Assembly: GCA_035294305.1 (NCBI GenBank)
Contig: DATGLD010000049.1
Span: forward strand, 62,001-126,000
DNA: 64,000 bases
From: DASRBN01 sp035294305
Lineage (GTDB): Bacteria > Chloroflexota > Ktedonobacteria > Ktedonobacterales > Ktedonobacteraceae
Reading direction: 5' to 3'
Shown here piece after piece: positions 33,622-41,687 of the stretch (its first letter is position 1; each line of letters begins with the position of its first letter). The position numbers and the translations under genes were made by a program. A model generated the notes under the pieces. That model searched no databases. It was given only the letters and a program-made list of their open reading frames with translations, and was not told the origin of the DNA.

Positions 33622-34401
33622 ATGGGCATGGAGGACACTTCGGGGGAAAGTACACCGAAGGCACACGGCGAACTGGAAAAGGAGGAACCGCAATCAGTGC
33701 AAGGTAATGTCGCAATCAAGGGTACGCGCAATGGCCTGCTTTTAACCCTGGAGCCTGGAACGCCTTTCGGCGAATTGCTCAACGCGCTGGCCGAGCGATT
33801 GGCCGAAGCCCCCGGCTTTTTCCGCGGCGCTTCGCTGGCCCTTGATACCAGTCGCCGCTCCCTCCAGGGCAGCGAACGAACACAACTTGAGGCCTTACTT
33901 GCCCATTATCAGATGTCGGTCATGCCGCTGGAAACAGCAACGGTACAGCGCAAGAATGCCGCGCCGGCAGTTCCTCATCCTGCCAGTACCTCGCCCGTGG
34001 CCCAGGCAACGGGCGACGGGATGCTACTCCCGGCACAACGCGATCCGCGCGCATCGGATGATACGCTGTTCCTACGACGCACGGTACGTTCGGGCCAGGC
34101 CATTCACCATCACAGTAATATCGTTGTCCTCGGCGATGTCAATCCTGGCGCGGAAATCATAGCCGGGGGAGATATCATTGTCTGGGGAGTATTGCGCGGC
34201 ATGGTGCACGCAGGCTATCCCGATAACACGAAAGCGGTCGTTTGCTCCCTCTTGCTGGCTCCTGTGCAACTGCGTATCGCGCATTTGCTCTCGCGGCCAC
34301 CAGATGGGGTCGAAGTGCAGCCCCGGCCAGAGGTCGCCTCTATTCGCGATGGACAAATCGTCGTTGAGGCATGGATCAGTGGTCGCCCATCACGAAAATA
34401 G
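33622..34401 (+). CDS. minC: Septum site-determining protein MinC
   Basis: A 259-residue inhibitor of FtsZ ring formation. The C-terminal 100 residues show the right-handed beta-helix pattern, with RSGQAIHHHSNIVVLGDVNP and AEIIAGGDIIVWGVLRGMVH; the N-terminal FtsZ-inhibiting domain is at about 30-125 (VAIKGTRNGLLLTLE). The linker between them is long and Pro/Ala-rich. The frame extends further upstream, but the ATG at 33622 with GACGGTGA in front is the best start. minD follows 111 bases later and minE after it. Confidence 0.9.
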   Translation: MGMEDTSGESTPKAHGELEKEEPQSVQGNVAIKGTRNGLLLTLEPGTPFGELLNALAERLAEAPGFFRGASLALDTSRRSLQGSERTQLEALLAHYQMSVMPLETATVQRKNAAPAVPHPASTSPVAQATGDGMLLPAQRDPRASDDTLFLRRTVRSGQAIHHHSNIVVLGDVNPGAEIIAGGDIIVWGVLRGMVHAGYPDNTKAVVCSLLLAPVQLRIAHLLSRPPDGVEVQPRPEVASIRDGQIVVEAWISGRPSRK

Positions 34402-34512
34402 CACGAGAGAGAAGAGTTCTTAATTAATAGAGGTAGGGCCTTTTGCGTTCCTGCTTATCTTATAGACAACTCGTAAAGCAGATAGTTGAACAGTTGCTAA
34501 TGGAGCGTGCGT

Positions 34513-35337
34513 ATGGATAGTCGGGTGATTACCATCACTTCGGGGAAGGGCGGTGTTGGCAAAACCACGACCACAGCGAACCTGGGCACAGCCCTGGCAC
34601 TGCAAGGGAAAAAGGTCGCTGTCGTCGATTCCGATATTGGCTTGCGTAACCTTGACGCTGTCCTGGGGTTGGAGAATCGCATCGTCTATGATCTCGTCGA
34701 TGTGGTAGAAGGCCAGTGCCGTTTGCGCCAGGCGCTCATCAAAGATAAGCGCGTGCCGGAACTCTATCTCCTACCTGCCGCCCAGACACGTGATAAAAAT
34801 GCCATCAATAGCGTGCAAATGGAACAACTTTGCCAGCAATTGCGCACGGAGTTCGATTTCGTGGTGATCGATTCACCCGCCGGGATCGAGCAGGGATTTC
34901 GTAACGCGATTGTGGGCGCGGACGAGATTATCATTGTCGCCAATCCTGAGATGGCCTCGGTGCGTGATGCCGACCGCATCATCGGGTTGGTAGAGGCGGC
35001 GGGCAAGCCGGAGCCGCGCTTGATTCTCAACCGCCTGCGCCCCGAAATGGTCAAGCGGGGCGATATGCTGGACGTAGCGGATGTCCTGGAAGTCCTGGGC
35101 ATCGATTTGCTGGGCATCGTTCCAGAAGACGAAATGATCATTATCGCGACGAATAAAGGTGAGCCTGTCGTTTACGAGAAGCGCTCCCGTGCCGGGCGTG
35201 CCTACCTCAGCGCGGCGCAACGCATTCTGGGCGAAGAGGTTCCCCTGGATGACGTTGTTGAAACACCGTCCCTCATGGAACGCTTGAGGCGTTTGATGGG
35301 ATTTGGTCCTGCATTGGCCGAAAAGCGCGTACGTTGA
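34513..35337 (+). CDS. minD: Septum site-determining protein MinD
   Basis: A 274-residue membrane-associated ATPase of the ParA/MinD group. It has the deviant Walker A motif SGKGGVGKTT near the N-terminus, the switch region DSPAGIEQGF, and a C-terminal amphipathic helix (SLMERLRRLMGFG) that binds membrane in the ATP form. It recruits MinC and is displaced by MinE. GGAG lies seven bases before the ATG at 34513, preferred over a GTG two codons upstream. Confidence 0.96.
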   Translation: MDSRVITITSGKGGVGKTTTTANLGTALALQGKKVAVVDSDIGLRNLDAVLGLENRIVYDLVDVVEGQCRLRQALIKDKRVPELYLLPAAQTRDKNAINSVQMEQLCQQLRTEFDFVVIDSPAGIEQGFRNAIVGADEIIIVANPEMASVRDADRIIGLVEAAGKPEPRLILNRLRPEMVKRGDMLDVADVLEVLGIDLLGIVPEDEMIIIATNKGEPVVYEKRSRAGRAYLSAAQRILGEEVPLDDVVETPSLMERLRRLMGFGPALAEKRVR

Positions 35338-35363
35338 TAGCCATCCTGCAAAGGGGACAAATT

Positions 35364-35714
35364 ATGGGTGTGTTTGGCTTTATGACCGGCCGCAAGAAGC
35401 CGACTCCAAGCGAGCAAGCCAAGGAGCGCTTGAAGGTTGTTCTGGTGCATGATCGTATCAAAGTCAATCCCGAATTGCTCGAACTGATCAAGGCCGACCT
35501 GCTTACGGCCATCTCGCGCCGCCTTGAAATAGATGAGCAGCACGTGCAGATCAATATGGCGCGCGAGGACCGCTGGGATAAACTGCACGCAGAGATACCC
35601 GTCAAGCGCCAGAAGATCGCTTTCGAATGGGACCCCCCCTCATATACTCCTGCTTCCAATGCCCTGCGCGGCAACAAGATTCGGGTAGAAGTTGAGCAAA
35701 TCGAGGATGAGTAA
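35364..35714 (+). CDS. minE: Cell division topological specificity factor MinE
   Basis: A 116-residue protein; MinE stimulates MinD ATPase and sets its spatial pattern. The N-terminus has the short amphipathic membrane-targeting segment (MGVFGFMTGRK), then the MinD-contact region AKERLKVVLVHDR, and the dimeric beta-domain (LLTAISRRLEIDEQHVQINM). About 30 residues follow that extend beyond the typical length. AAAGGGGA precedes the ATG, 26 bases after the minD stop. Confidence 0.93.
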   Translation: MGVFGFMTGRKKPTPSEQAKERLKVVLVHDRIKVNPELLELIKADLLTAISRRLEIDEQHVQINMAREDRWDKLHAEIPVKRQKIAFEWDPPSYTPASNALRGNKIRVEVEQIEDE

Positions 35715-36295
35715 GATGGGGAATAGATAATCCTATATCTATTGATTCATAGGTTAAGAACTTTGCAATAATAAACATCATTTCTTAACTGAACCTCCAT
35801 GATCTCATAACCAGAAGCGTGTCCGCTCCCAGTACAATACAAGTAGAACCCTCGCAATGATGAGGAGTGGAGTAATGTGGTGGAAGTGCTTCTCCAGGAG
35901 GTAAGGGCCGCAATCACAAATCTTCTGAATCTGGATATCCGTGATGGATATTTCTCTGTAGCGTATTCCCTTTCGCGATAGTGAAGTGCTGGTGTGCGAA
36001 CACGGGCAGGACTCAACGTGTGCCATGCGTTGTGTCCGGGTGTGATGTTGGGATGTGGTGTGGTATGCCGGTGATGCATGGCCGCTGTGCAGCGTATGTG
36101 TGGGCGTGGGATGGGAGGTCTGGTGGTGTAGAGAGCCTCGCTTACCTGTATAGCGTAGTTGGGATGTGGTGGACGTGTGCTGCACGCCATGCACTGAAGT
36201 GCGGCCGGTTCCATGCGCCAGCACTTCAGTGTCGCGAGAGGGATTTTTCCTCAATTGAGGGCAGGAATATGGCACATGACCTTCGGGTAGTTCCG
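35715..36295. other. Gene-free GT-rich region bounded by a long inverted repeat
   Basis: No plausible protein gene was found in about 580 bases; open frames here give low-complexity His/Thr/Ser or Cys/Trp-rich translations on either strand. Two arms of about 29 bases, at 35968-35996 and 36212-36242, are inverted copies with a few mismatches (shared core TGAAGTGCTGG). Next to the right arm, CACTGAAGTGC (36192-36202) pairs perfectly with GCACTTCAGTG (36221-36231). The interior is strongly G/T-skewed on the plus strand. It may be a decayed mobile element or a structured transcript. Confidence 0.55.
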
Positions 36296-36324
36296 TTGAC
36301 CCCTCACTGTGGGCTGTGTATGAT
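36296..36324 (+). promoter_or_regulatory. Promoter of the VOC protein gene
   Basis: TTGACC (36296-36301), a 17-base spacer and TATGAT (36319-36324), about 65 bases before the start codon. Confidence 0.7.
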
Positions 36325-36389
36325 ACGAGTTGAAATAGTACGGGCAAATAGCGGTTTATATCGATAACAGACCAGGAGGCAGGTTAACC

Positions 36390-37358
36390 ATGAGTGAGCA
36401 GCAGATTCAAAAGGTGCATGTACAAAGACTGTCCCATGTGGGGTTGTGGGCGAACGATGTGGCGGCACAAACTCGATTTTATCGCCAGGTGTTAGGCTTC
36501 AATCTGCGCGCCACCGAAGTTATCTCGCCGCAACAGGAGGTAGAAATCGAGGAGGCGAATACCTACCTGGCCCTGGGCGACGAACATCACTGCCTGGCCC
36601 TCTTCAACGATACGCGCACTTCAAGCGGCAATGGACGGCTTCCGCTCCAGCAGTCACGATTGCATCACATGGCTTTTGAGGTAGACACCGATGCTGAGAT
36701 GGCCGCCCTCGCCGCTCGCCTCAAACAGTCGGGTATCGAACTCTCGTTGCAGGCGCGTGATGGCGACCCAGAGATGGGCGATACGTTATGGTTCAATGAT
36801 CCCGATGGCAATCGCATCGAAATTTCGGTCACGCCTGATGACTCGCTGACCCTCTCTCCCATCAGCAGCGAGGGAAAGCGCACGCGTCTCCATCCATATG
36901 CCCTGCAGCACCTGGCAATCCGCACAGGCCGGATGGAAGCCATGGTCGAGTTTTACACCGAGGCGCTGGGGTTTGATATCTCGGACTGGTTATTGCGCGA
37001 AGCGGTGTGGCTGCGCTGCAACAGTGATCACCATACCGTGATACTTATACAAGGCACACAGGATATCGACCATATCGGTTATAGCATACCCAGTGGATCG
37101 GATTTGTTGGTATGGGCCGACTATCTCAGCCGCCAGCAAACTCCAATTTTATGGGGGCCTGGCCGTCACGGCGCGGGCAACGACCTTTTCCTGCGTTTCG
37201 CCGATACCGAGGGCGTTCACATCGAACTTTCTGCCGAATTACAACAATATTACGACCGCGATGTAACGACTCCCCCGCGCATCTGGCACTCGCGTCCGAC
37301 CGCGCTCAACCTCTGGGGGGTGATGCCTGCGTGGATACACGAAGAGATACGCGTGTGA
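36390..37358 (+). CDS. Two-domain VOC protein, extradiol ring-cleavage dioxygenase-like
   Basis: A 322-residue protein built of two vicinal-oxygen-chelate domains. The N-terminal half has RLSHVGLWANDVAAQTRFYR and ends WFNDPDGNRIEIS; the C-terminal half has LQHLAIR, IDHIGYS and TEGVHIELS, which provide the two His and one Glu of an extradiol iron site. This matches the catechol 2,3-dioxygenase layout in which only the C-terminal domain binds metal. No downstream meta-pathway gene is adjacent, so the substrate remains unknown. CAGGAGG precedes the ATG. Confidence 0.85.
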   Translation: MSEQQIQKVHVQRLSHVGLWANDVAAQTRFYRQVLGFNLRATEVISPQQEVEIEEANTYLALGDEHHCLALFNDTRTSSGNGRLPLQQSRLHHMAFEVDTDAEMAALAARLKQSGIELSLQARDGDPEMGDTLWFNDPDGNRIEISVTPDDSLTLSPISSEGKRTRLHPYALQHLAIRTGRMEAMVEFYTEALGFDISDWLLREAVWLRCNSDHHTVILIQGTQDIDHIGYSIPSGSDLLVWADYLSRQQTPILWGPGRHGAGNDLFLRFADTEGVHIELSAELQQYYDRDVTTPPRIWHSRPTALNLWGVMPAWIHEEIRV

Positions 37359-37424
37359 GAAGCTCTCATCTATAAATGAGTTTTCACCAGCAAAATGGGT
37401 CACGTCATTCCACCCATAGGGCCT

Positions 37425-37452
37425 GTCATTCTTCGCTGCGTTCAGGATGACA
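37425..37452. repeat. REP-like unit
   Basis: A copy of the TTCTTCGCTGCGCTCAGAAT core, flanked by GTCATTC and GATGACA, which are partly complementary. The second MITE inserted at its right edge: the left copy of that MITE's target duplication (37450-37456) overlaps the end of this unit. Confidence 0.6.
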
Positions 37453-37456
37453 TAAG

Positions 37457-37583
37457 CTGACATCCACTCATAACTCGGGGTGCAGGGGTTTCACCCCTGC
37501 CGGGGTGCGAGGTGTCCCCGCTTGCTTCCCCTCCCGTCCTGACGGGCCGTAGGCCCGCTGAAAGAATTATGAGTGGATGGCAG
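37457..37583. mobile_element. 127-bp MITE, copy 2, with 7-bp target duplication
   Basis: Same length and ends as copy 1 (24714-24840), differing at three positions. ACATAAG stands on both sides (37450-37456 and 37584-37590), a perfect 7-bp target duplication with a sequence different from that of copy 1, so the two insertions are independent. Confidence 0.85.
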
Positions 37584-37628
37584 ACATAAGGGCTTGACAC
37601 TTACTGATGTTGATTGTCAACAATCACA

Positions 37629-37663
37629 AAATATGGCCAGGATCATGGACCCTGGCCATATTT
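37629..37663 (-). terminator. Hairpin downstream of the rubredoxin-like gene
   Basis: AAATATGGCCAGG pairs perfectly with CCTGGCCATATTT over a nine-base loop. On the minus strand a short T run follows, 59 bases past the stop of the rubredoxin-like gene. Confidence 0.6.
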
Positions 37664-37721
37664 GTGGGGGCTTTGTATGATTTCAATCCCTCGCTGGGGA
37701 AATCTGCCATTCAGTCGTTTA

Positions 37722-37961
37722 TCACCACCGGCTGTTCATCTCGTGCGGAAAATCTGTCAGGTGTACGATCGATGAAGCCTCCGCCCCGCAACTATCGCAG
37801 GAGGTAGGCACGGCACCCGTATGAATCATGCCGCATACTTCGCATACCCAGCGGTAAGCGGCGATTTTCTGTTTCTGGGTGAGTAACTTTACTGCTGCCT
37901 GCACAGTCGCGTCATCGCCAGTTTCAACGACATTGTTGGTTTTTGCCCTCTGTGCAATCAT
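37722..37961 (-). CDS. Rubredoxin-like zinc/iron-ribbon protein
   Basis: A 79-residue protein. The C-terminal half is a rubredoxin-type knuckle pair, YRWVCEVCGMIHTG and PTSCDSCGAE, of the kind found at the end of rubrerythrins, where four Cys bind one iron. The N-terminal 35 residues are helical and lack the diiron residues of a full rubrerythrin. It may act as a small electron carrier in peroxide or superoxide defence, or simply bind zinc. GAGGAG precedes the ATG. Confidence 0.75.
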   Translation of the reverse strand: MIAQRAKTNNVVETGDDATVQAAVKLLTQKQKIAAYRWVCEVCGMIHTGAVPTSCDSCGAEASSIVHLTDFPHEMNSRW

Positions 37962-38002
37962 AGAAGTCTCCTCAACTGTTTTGCTATTCCCGGCTTTTTG
38001 TG

Positions 38003-38030
38003 AGACAGGCCCCAGGCACTATCCCTACGA
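38003..38030. repeat. Dispersed palindromic repeat, GGACAG...CTGTCC family
   Basis: A degenerate copy (GAGACAGGCCCCAGGCACTA, then TCCCTAC) upstream of the rubredoxin-like gene. Confidence 0.5.
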
Positions 38031-38115
38031 TGTCTGTATAAATTAAGTCTACCAGCCCCCTCATCCTCCTGTCCATGAATTTGGATAGGTGTTACAAATA
38101 CTACCTATAACCAAA

Positions 38116-38180
38116 AGGTTATACATGAAGAGCCTGAACAGGCGGCAATGTCGCCTGTTCAGGCTCTTCATGTATAACCT
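38116..38180. terminator. 29-bp perfect hairpin at the end of the chemoreceptor gene
   Basis: Two perfectly complementary 29-base arms (38116-38144 and 38152-38180) with a seven-base loop, ten bases beyond the stop of the chemoreceptor-like gene. On the minus strand it is followed by a short T run. Confidence 0.85.
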
Positions 38181-38189
38181 GGATACCTG

Positions 38190-40469
38190 CTATTCAGATT
38201 GTATGAGGCGCCAGGGTCGCCGCTGTCCATTTGTGGGCGGCTGCTGCTCCGGAGATTGTCCATTTGTTTGCTGCCTGTAGGGTGCCAGAGTATATGGCGC
38301 GAATGGAGACGCGGGCGGCTGCTGGGGCGCGGCGGGAACAGGCCGTGGAGTTGCCGGGGCCAGCGCATTATATGCCGGAGCGCTGGCCAGCACGGGGCCA
38401 GCCGGTTGAGCGCTGGCGGTAACCGTCCGGAAAGCGCCGCTGAGGGAAAACTGGTTATCCCGTTCGTTTTCGGGTGTGATGGTGACATTCGAAGCGGGAG
38501 CAAAGTAGTTTTGATTGTCACGCAACTTGAAGGCTTCTACCGAGGAGAGGAGCTGCTCTGCCAGGCGCGCCAATCGCTCGATGTTCTGCGCGGCCGCACG
38601 TGTGCTCGCGCTACTCTGCTCCGTGGATTCGGAGACGCCCTGCATAATTTGCACGACCACACCGGAGGATTGCAACTGCTGCGTCGCCATCTGGTTGATG
38701 AGTTCGATCTCGCGCGCCTGGCGTTCGACGACGCTGAAGATCGATTCCAATGCTGCGCCAGCCTCCTGGGCCAGCCGCGCACCACTGGATGTTTCACGTT
38801 CCGTATCGCGCATAGCGATTGCCGCGGCAGCAATATCGTCACCGACGTTGCGTACAATGCGCCCAATCTGGCTGGCCTGGTCCTTGGCGCGTTCGGCCAA
38901 TCGCCGGATATCGGCAGCGACGGCCCCGAACCCCTTGCCGTTTTCGCCGGCCATGGCTGCCTGGATTGCGGCGTCCAGCGCCAGGCGGTTCGTCTGGTGA
39001 GCGATGTTAGAAATGACTTCTACGATATTATTGATTTCACGCGAGTTCTCGCCCAGCGCCTGCACTTTAGTTGCTGTTTCCTGCACGTTTTCGTTGATGC
39101 GGCCCATGCCCTCGATAGTCTGCCGCACCGACTGGCGGCCATTTTGCGCTGTCTGGCGGGCTTCACGTGCGACGTTGTAGAGGACACGCGCGCGCTCAGC
39201 CACCTGGCGGCTGGAGTCGGCCATGCGTTCCACTTCTACAGCGGCATCCGTAATGCGCTGCAATTGCATATCGTCGGTTTCCACCAGCTGCACCATGCGT
39301 TCGTAGGTCATGGTTGTGGAATTCTGTACTTCGCGCGCGACCATTTTCACGCGTATGATAAGGCTGCTGAGCTCTTCAACCATATAATTGAACGAGTCGG
39401 CCAGCACGCCCAGTGCATCGGCGGTGACTTCGGCCTGGATACGCAGGTCGCCTTCGCCGACGCCACTCACCTCACTAACGAGCTTTTCTACCTGCGCCTG
39501 CAACAGGTCGCGCTGTGTCTGCGTCTCCTGAATCAGTCGGACAATGTTGTCCAACATACTATTCATAGAGGTCGCAACGAGGTAGATTTCGTCGCGACCG
39601 CTTACATTCGCACGAGCGCTGGTATCACCTTTCGCGATACGGTGTGTGAGCGATGCCAGCTGGCGTAGTGGCCGCGTGATGGTCAGGTTGACCAGGAAGC
39701 CGGCGGTGAGAATCACGAGCAGTGTGATAAGGAAAGCGATAGCGGTAGAAAGTATGACGGGTTGCGTTTCTGATGGGCCAACGGTAGTGACGGCTTTACC
39801 CATCGCCACTGCGTCATTGACGACGCTTTGCCAGCTATTTTTAAGGTTGGTGAAGCTCAAATTCGCCTGGTACAGGATGGGATAGGCTCGCTGGTACGCG
39901 GTGTTGAGTTGAGCCTGGGTAAAGGTCGCTTGCCCATCGAATTTTTCCAGCAGCTTTATCTCGGCCTCTTGAAATCCTTGATATTCCGGCCACTGCTTTT
40001 GTATAACTGCATTCAGCGCACGCTGCTGATCCGAAATAATGGTATTGTTGGGCAGATCACTCAGTAAGATACCCCGGATCACACTCATATTGCTGGAAGT
40101 AGCCAGCTCATAGTTGCTTTGATAATCCTTCAAGGCCTGGTCAAACTGCAACTGGCGATCGTTGATCTCACTGTCTACCAGTGCACCGGCGGCGCCAAGA
40201 GAAGCATCGGTAATGACGCCACTTTTAGTGGCAAAGATCTGATTTTCGCGCGATTTCAGCAGCGCATTCATGGTTTCCAGGTTCGCCAGCTGTTCAGATG
40301 CGATACTTTGTGCATCGAAGCTGGTGCTTACTGCCTGGCTGCGTGTGTTCAAGGCGCCGAGATAGTAGCTGCCAAGCAAGATAATGACAACCCCTGGTAT
40401 TGCCGCCGAGAGGGCAAATGCCAGGAAGAGGCGACGGAAGATAGATAGACGGCTCAAAAAATTCAACAT
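38190..40469 (-). CDS. Methyl-accepting chemotaxis-like receptor
   Basis: A 759-residue transducer. An N-terminal membrane helix (about residues 15-37) is followed by a mostly helical exported sensor of about 195 residues, a second helix (about 240-263), a HAMP domain (RPLRQLASLTHRIAKGD), a second HAMP-like linker, and the long antiparallel signalling hairpin. The hairpin tip, which contacts CheA/CheW, is EVISNIAHQTNRLALDAAIQ, then AAMAGENGKGFGAVAADIRR. The last 120 residues form a Pro/Ala/Gln-rich tail. The tip deviates slightly from consensus (LALDAAIQ for LALNAAIE), as in PilJ-like receptors. No che gene is nearby. The ATG at 40469 has GGAG in front; an in-frame TTG four codons earlier is less likely. 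Confidence 0.9.
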   Translation of the reverse strand: MLNFLSRLSIFRRLFLAFALSAAIPGVVIILLGSYYLGALNTRSQAVSTSFDAQSIASEQLANLETMNALLKSRENQIFATKSGVITDASLGAAGALVDSEINDRQLQFDQALKDYQSNYELATSSNMSVIRGILLSDLPNNTIISDQQRALNAVIQKQWPEYQGFQEAEIKLLEKFDGQATFTQAQLNTAYQRAYPILYQANLSFTNLKNSWQSVVNDAVAMGKAVTTVGPSETQPVILSTAIAFLITLLVILTAGFLVNLTITRPLRQLASLTHRIAKGDTSARANVSGRDEIYLVATSMNSMLDNIVRLIQETQTQRDLLQAQVEKLVSEVSGVGEGDLRIQAEVTADALGVLADSFNYMVEELSSLIIRVKMVAREVQNSTTMTYERMVQLVETDDMQLQRITDAAVEVERMADSSRQVAERARVLYNVAREARQTAQNGRQSVRQTIEGMGRINENVQETATKVQALGENSREINNIVEVISNIAHQTNRLALDAAIQAAMAGENGKGFGAVAADIRRLAERAKDQASQIGRIVRNVGDDIAAAAIAMRDTERETSSGARLAQEAGAALESIFSVVERQAREIELINQMATQQLQSSGVVVQIMQGVSESTEQSSASTRAAAQNIERLARLAEQLLSSVEAFKLRDNQNYFAPASNVTITPENERDNQFSLSGAFRTVTASAQPAGPVLASAPAYNALAPATPRPVPAAPQQPPASPFAPYTLAPYRQQTNGQSPEQQPPTNGQRRPWRLIQSE

Positions 40470-40494
40470 ACCGGGCTCCAATCCCTACTCAAAT

Positions 40495-40523
40495 GCGGGG
40501 CGCGATGAATCTCGCCCCTACAC
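40495..40523. repeat. Dispersed repeat, GGGGCGCGATGAATC family
   Basis: GCGGGGCGCGATGAATC followed by TCGCCCCTACA, with GGGGCG and CGCCCC able to pair. Related copies occur at 51108-51152 (inside livM) and 60739-60787. The rest of the gap to 40855 holds only a 16-base match to 60672-60687 (TGACCTGATTTTCCTA) and the dyad described next. Confidence 0.5.
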
Positions 40524-40816
40524 TATGCAGGAGACTACTATCCTTGTCTGAAATCGTGAAAATGCTCGTATAACACTCCCACGGTAGTGTACATCACTTC
40601 AGCAAGAAATGATACTTTTGGGCGGGGGAGTGACCTGATTTTCCTAGTGGGTCTCTCGATGAGACAATAAATCTCGTTCCCGCGCCCGCCCCAATCGCGG
40701 TAAATGGATGAAGAGCCTCAGGTGAATGAAGCTCTGGCCCACGTAGTAAGCAAGCATCAGAGATGTAAAACATTGACAGCGCAACAACAATATGTTACCT
40801 TTATCTTATTCGTAAA

Positions 40817-40835
40817 TGGTATGATAATCTTACCA
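40817..40835. promoter_or_regulatory. Possible operator of the FCD/GntR regulator
   Basis: TGGTA and TACCA are separated by nine bases, overlapping a -10-like TATGAT (40820-40825). The T-G-G-T / A-C-C-A halves recall operators of the FadR subfamily, though the usual spacing is shorter. The start codon follows 20 bases later with no ribosome site, so the message may be nearly leaderless. Confidence 0.35.
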
Positions 40836-40855
40836 ATGAAATCCTCCGGTACAAC

Positions 40856-41593
40856 ATGACTTATATACCCGTACATTCTAACAAAGTCTATGAGCAGATA
40901 GCAATGCAAATAGAGCAGCGTATTCTTAGCGGTGAACTGCGTGAGGGAGATCGCTTGCCGGCGGAGCGCGAGCTGGCGAGCCAGTTTCAGGCCAGCCGCA
41001 CCGCTGTACGCGAGGCGATGAAAACGCTGGCGCAGAAGGGGCTGGTAGACATGCGGCCTGGGCGCGGAACCATTGTTATTGATGGCACCTCGCAGGCCAT
41101 GAGGCATTCGCTGGGGCTGATGATGCGCGTCGGGCAACCCAACAAAACAGTAGACCTGGTCGAAGTGCGTGAAATTCTGGAGCCGGAAATCGCGGCGCTG
41201 GCTGCGGCGAGGGCGCAGCCGGAACAAATCCTCGCGATGCAGGCAGCAGTAGAGGTGATGGACGCGAGTTTGAACGATGCCGACGCTTTTATCGCGGCCG
41301 ATAACGATTTTCACCGCGCCCTGGCAAAGGCCACGCAGAACGAGCTTATTCTGGCGCTGCTGGACTCTGTCGTTGACCTGCTAAGCGCGCAGCGCAAGCA
41401 AATATTTGCTGTCGCCGGTGGCCCTGAGCGCGGGCAGGTTCATCACAAGCTCCTGCTTGCCGCGGTTATGCGTAAGGACCCGGAGGCCGCTCGCAAGGCA
41501 ATGCAAGCCCACCTGAAACAGGTACGGGACGATGTAGGGGCCGGTAGCGAGTTCATTGCACCCCCGGATGCGCATCCCCTGGAAGAGGGGTAG
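40856..41593 (+). CDS. GntR family regulator, FadR/FCD subfamily
   Basis: A 245-residue transcription factor. The N-terminal winged helix (residues 8-75) has LPAERELASQFQASRTAVRE and PGRGTIV; the all-helical FCD ligand domain (about 95-230) shows the metal set Asp149, His153, His197 and His219. FCD proteins typically respond to carboxylates such as pyruvate, lactate, gluconate or acyl-CoA and repress a neighbouring catabolic operon. The next genes are a dehydrogenase and a 2-oxoacid dehydrogenase complex on the same strand, so these are the likely targets. It starts at 40856 without a clear ribosome site. Confidence 0.92.
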   Translation: MTYIPVHSNKVYEQIAMQIEQRILSGELREGDRLPAERELASQFQASRTAVREAMKTLAQKGLVDMRPGRGTIVIDGTSQAMRHSLGLMMRVGQPNKTVDLVEVREILEPEIAALAAARAQPEQILAMQAAVEVMDASLNDADAFIAADNDFHRALAKATQNELILALLDSVVDLLSAQRKQIFAVAGGPERGQVHHKLLLAAVMRKDPEAARKAMQAHLKQVRDDVGAGSEFIAPPDAHPLEEG

Positions 41594-41687
41594 GCGCTTA
41601 TACATTCGAGGAGGCGGCCTCGAGGAGGGCGACCTCAAGGATCGCCTATACACTGACAGCGCGCGCAGACCCAACAGGAGGTTATTT

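Noticed and set aside
35805..36347. Open frame of 180 codons on the minus strand and overlapping frames downstream of minE
   Set aside because: Translations are low-complexity (His/Thr/Ser or Cys/Trp-rich), have no ribosome site and cross the inverted-repeat region.
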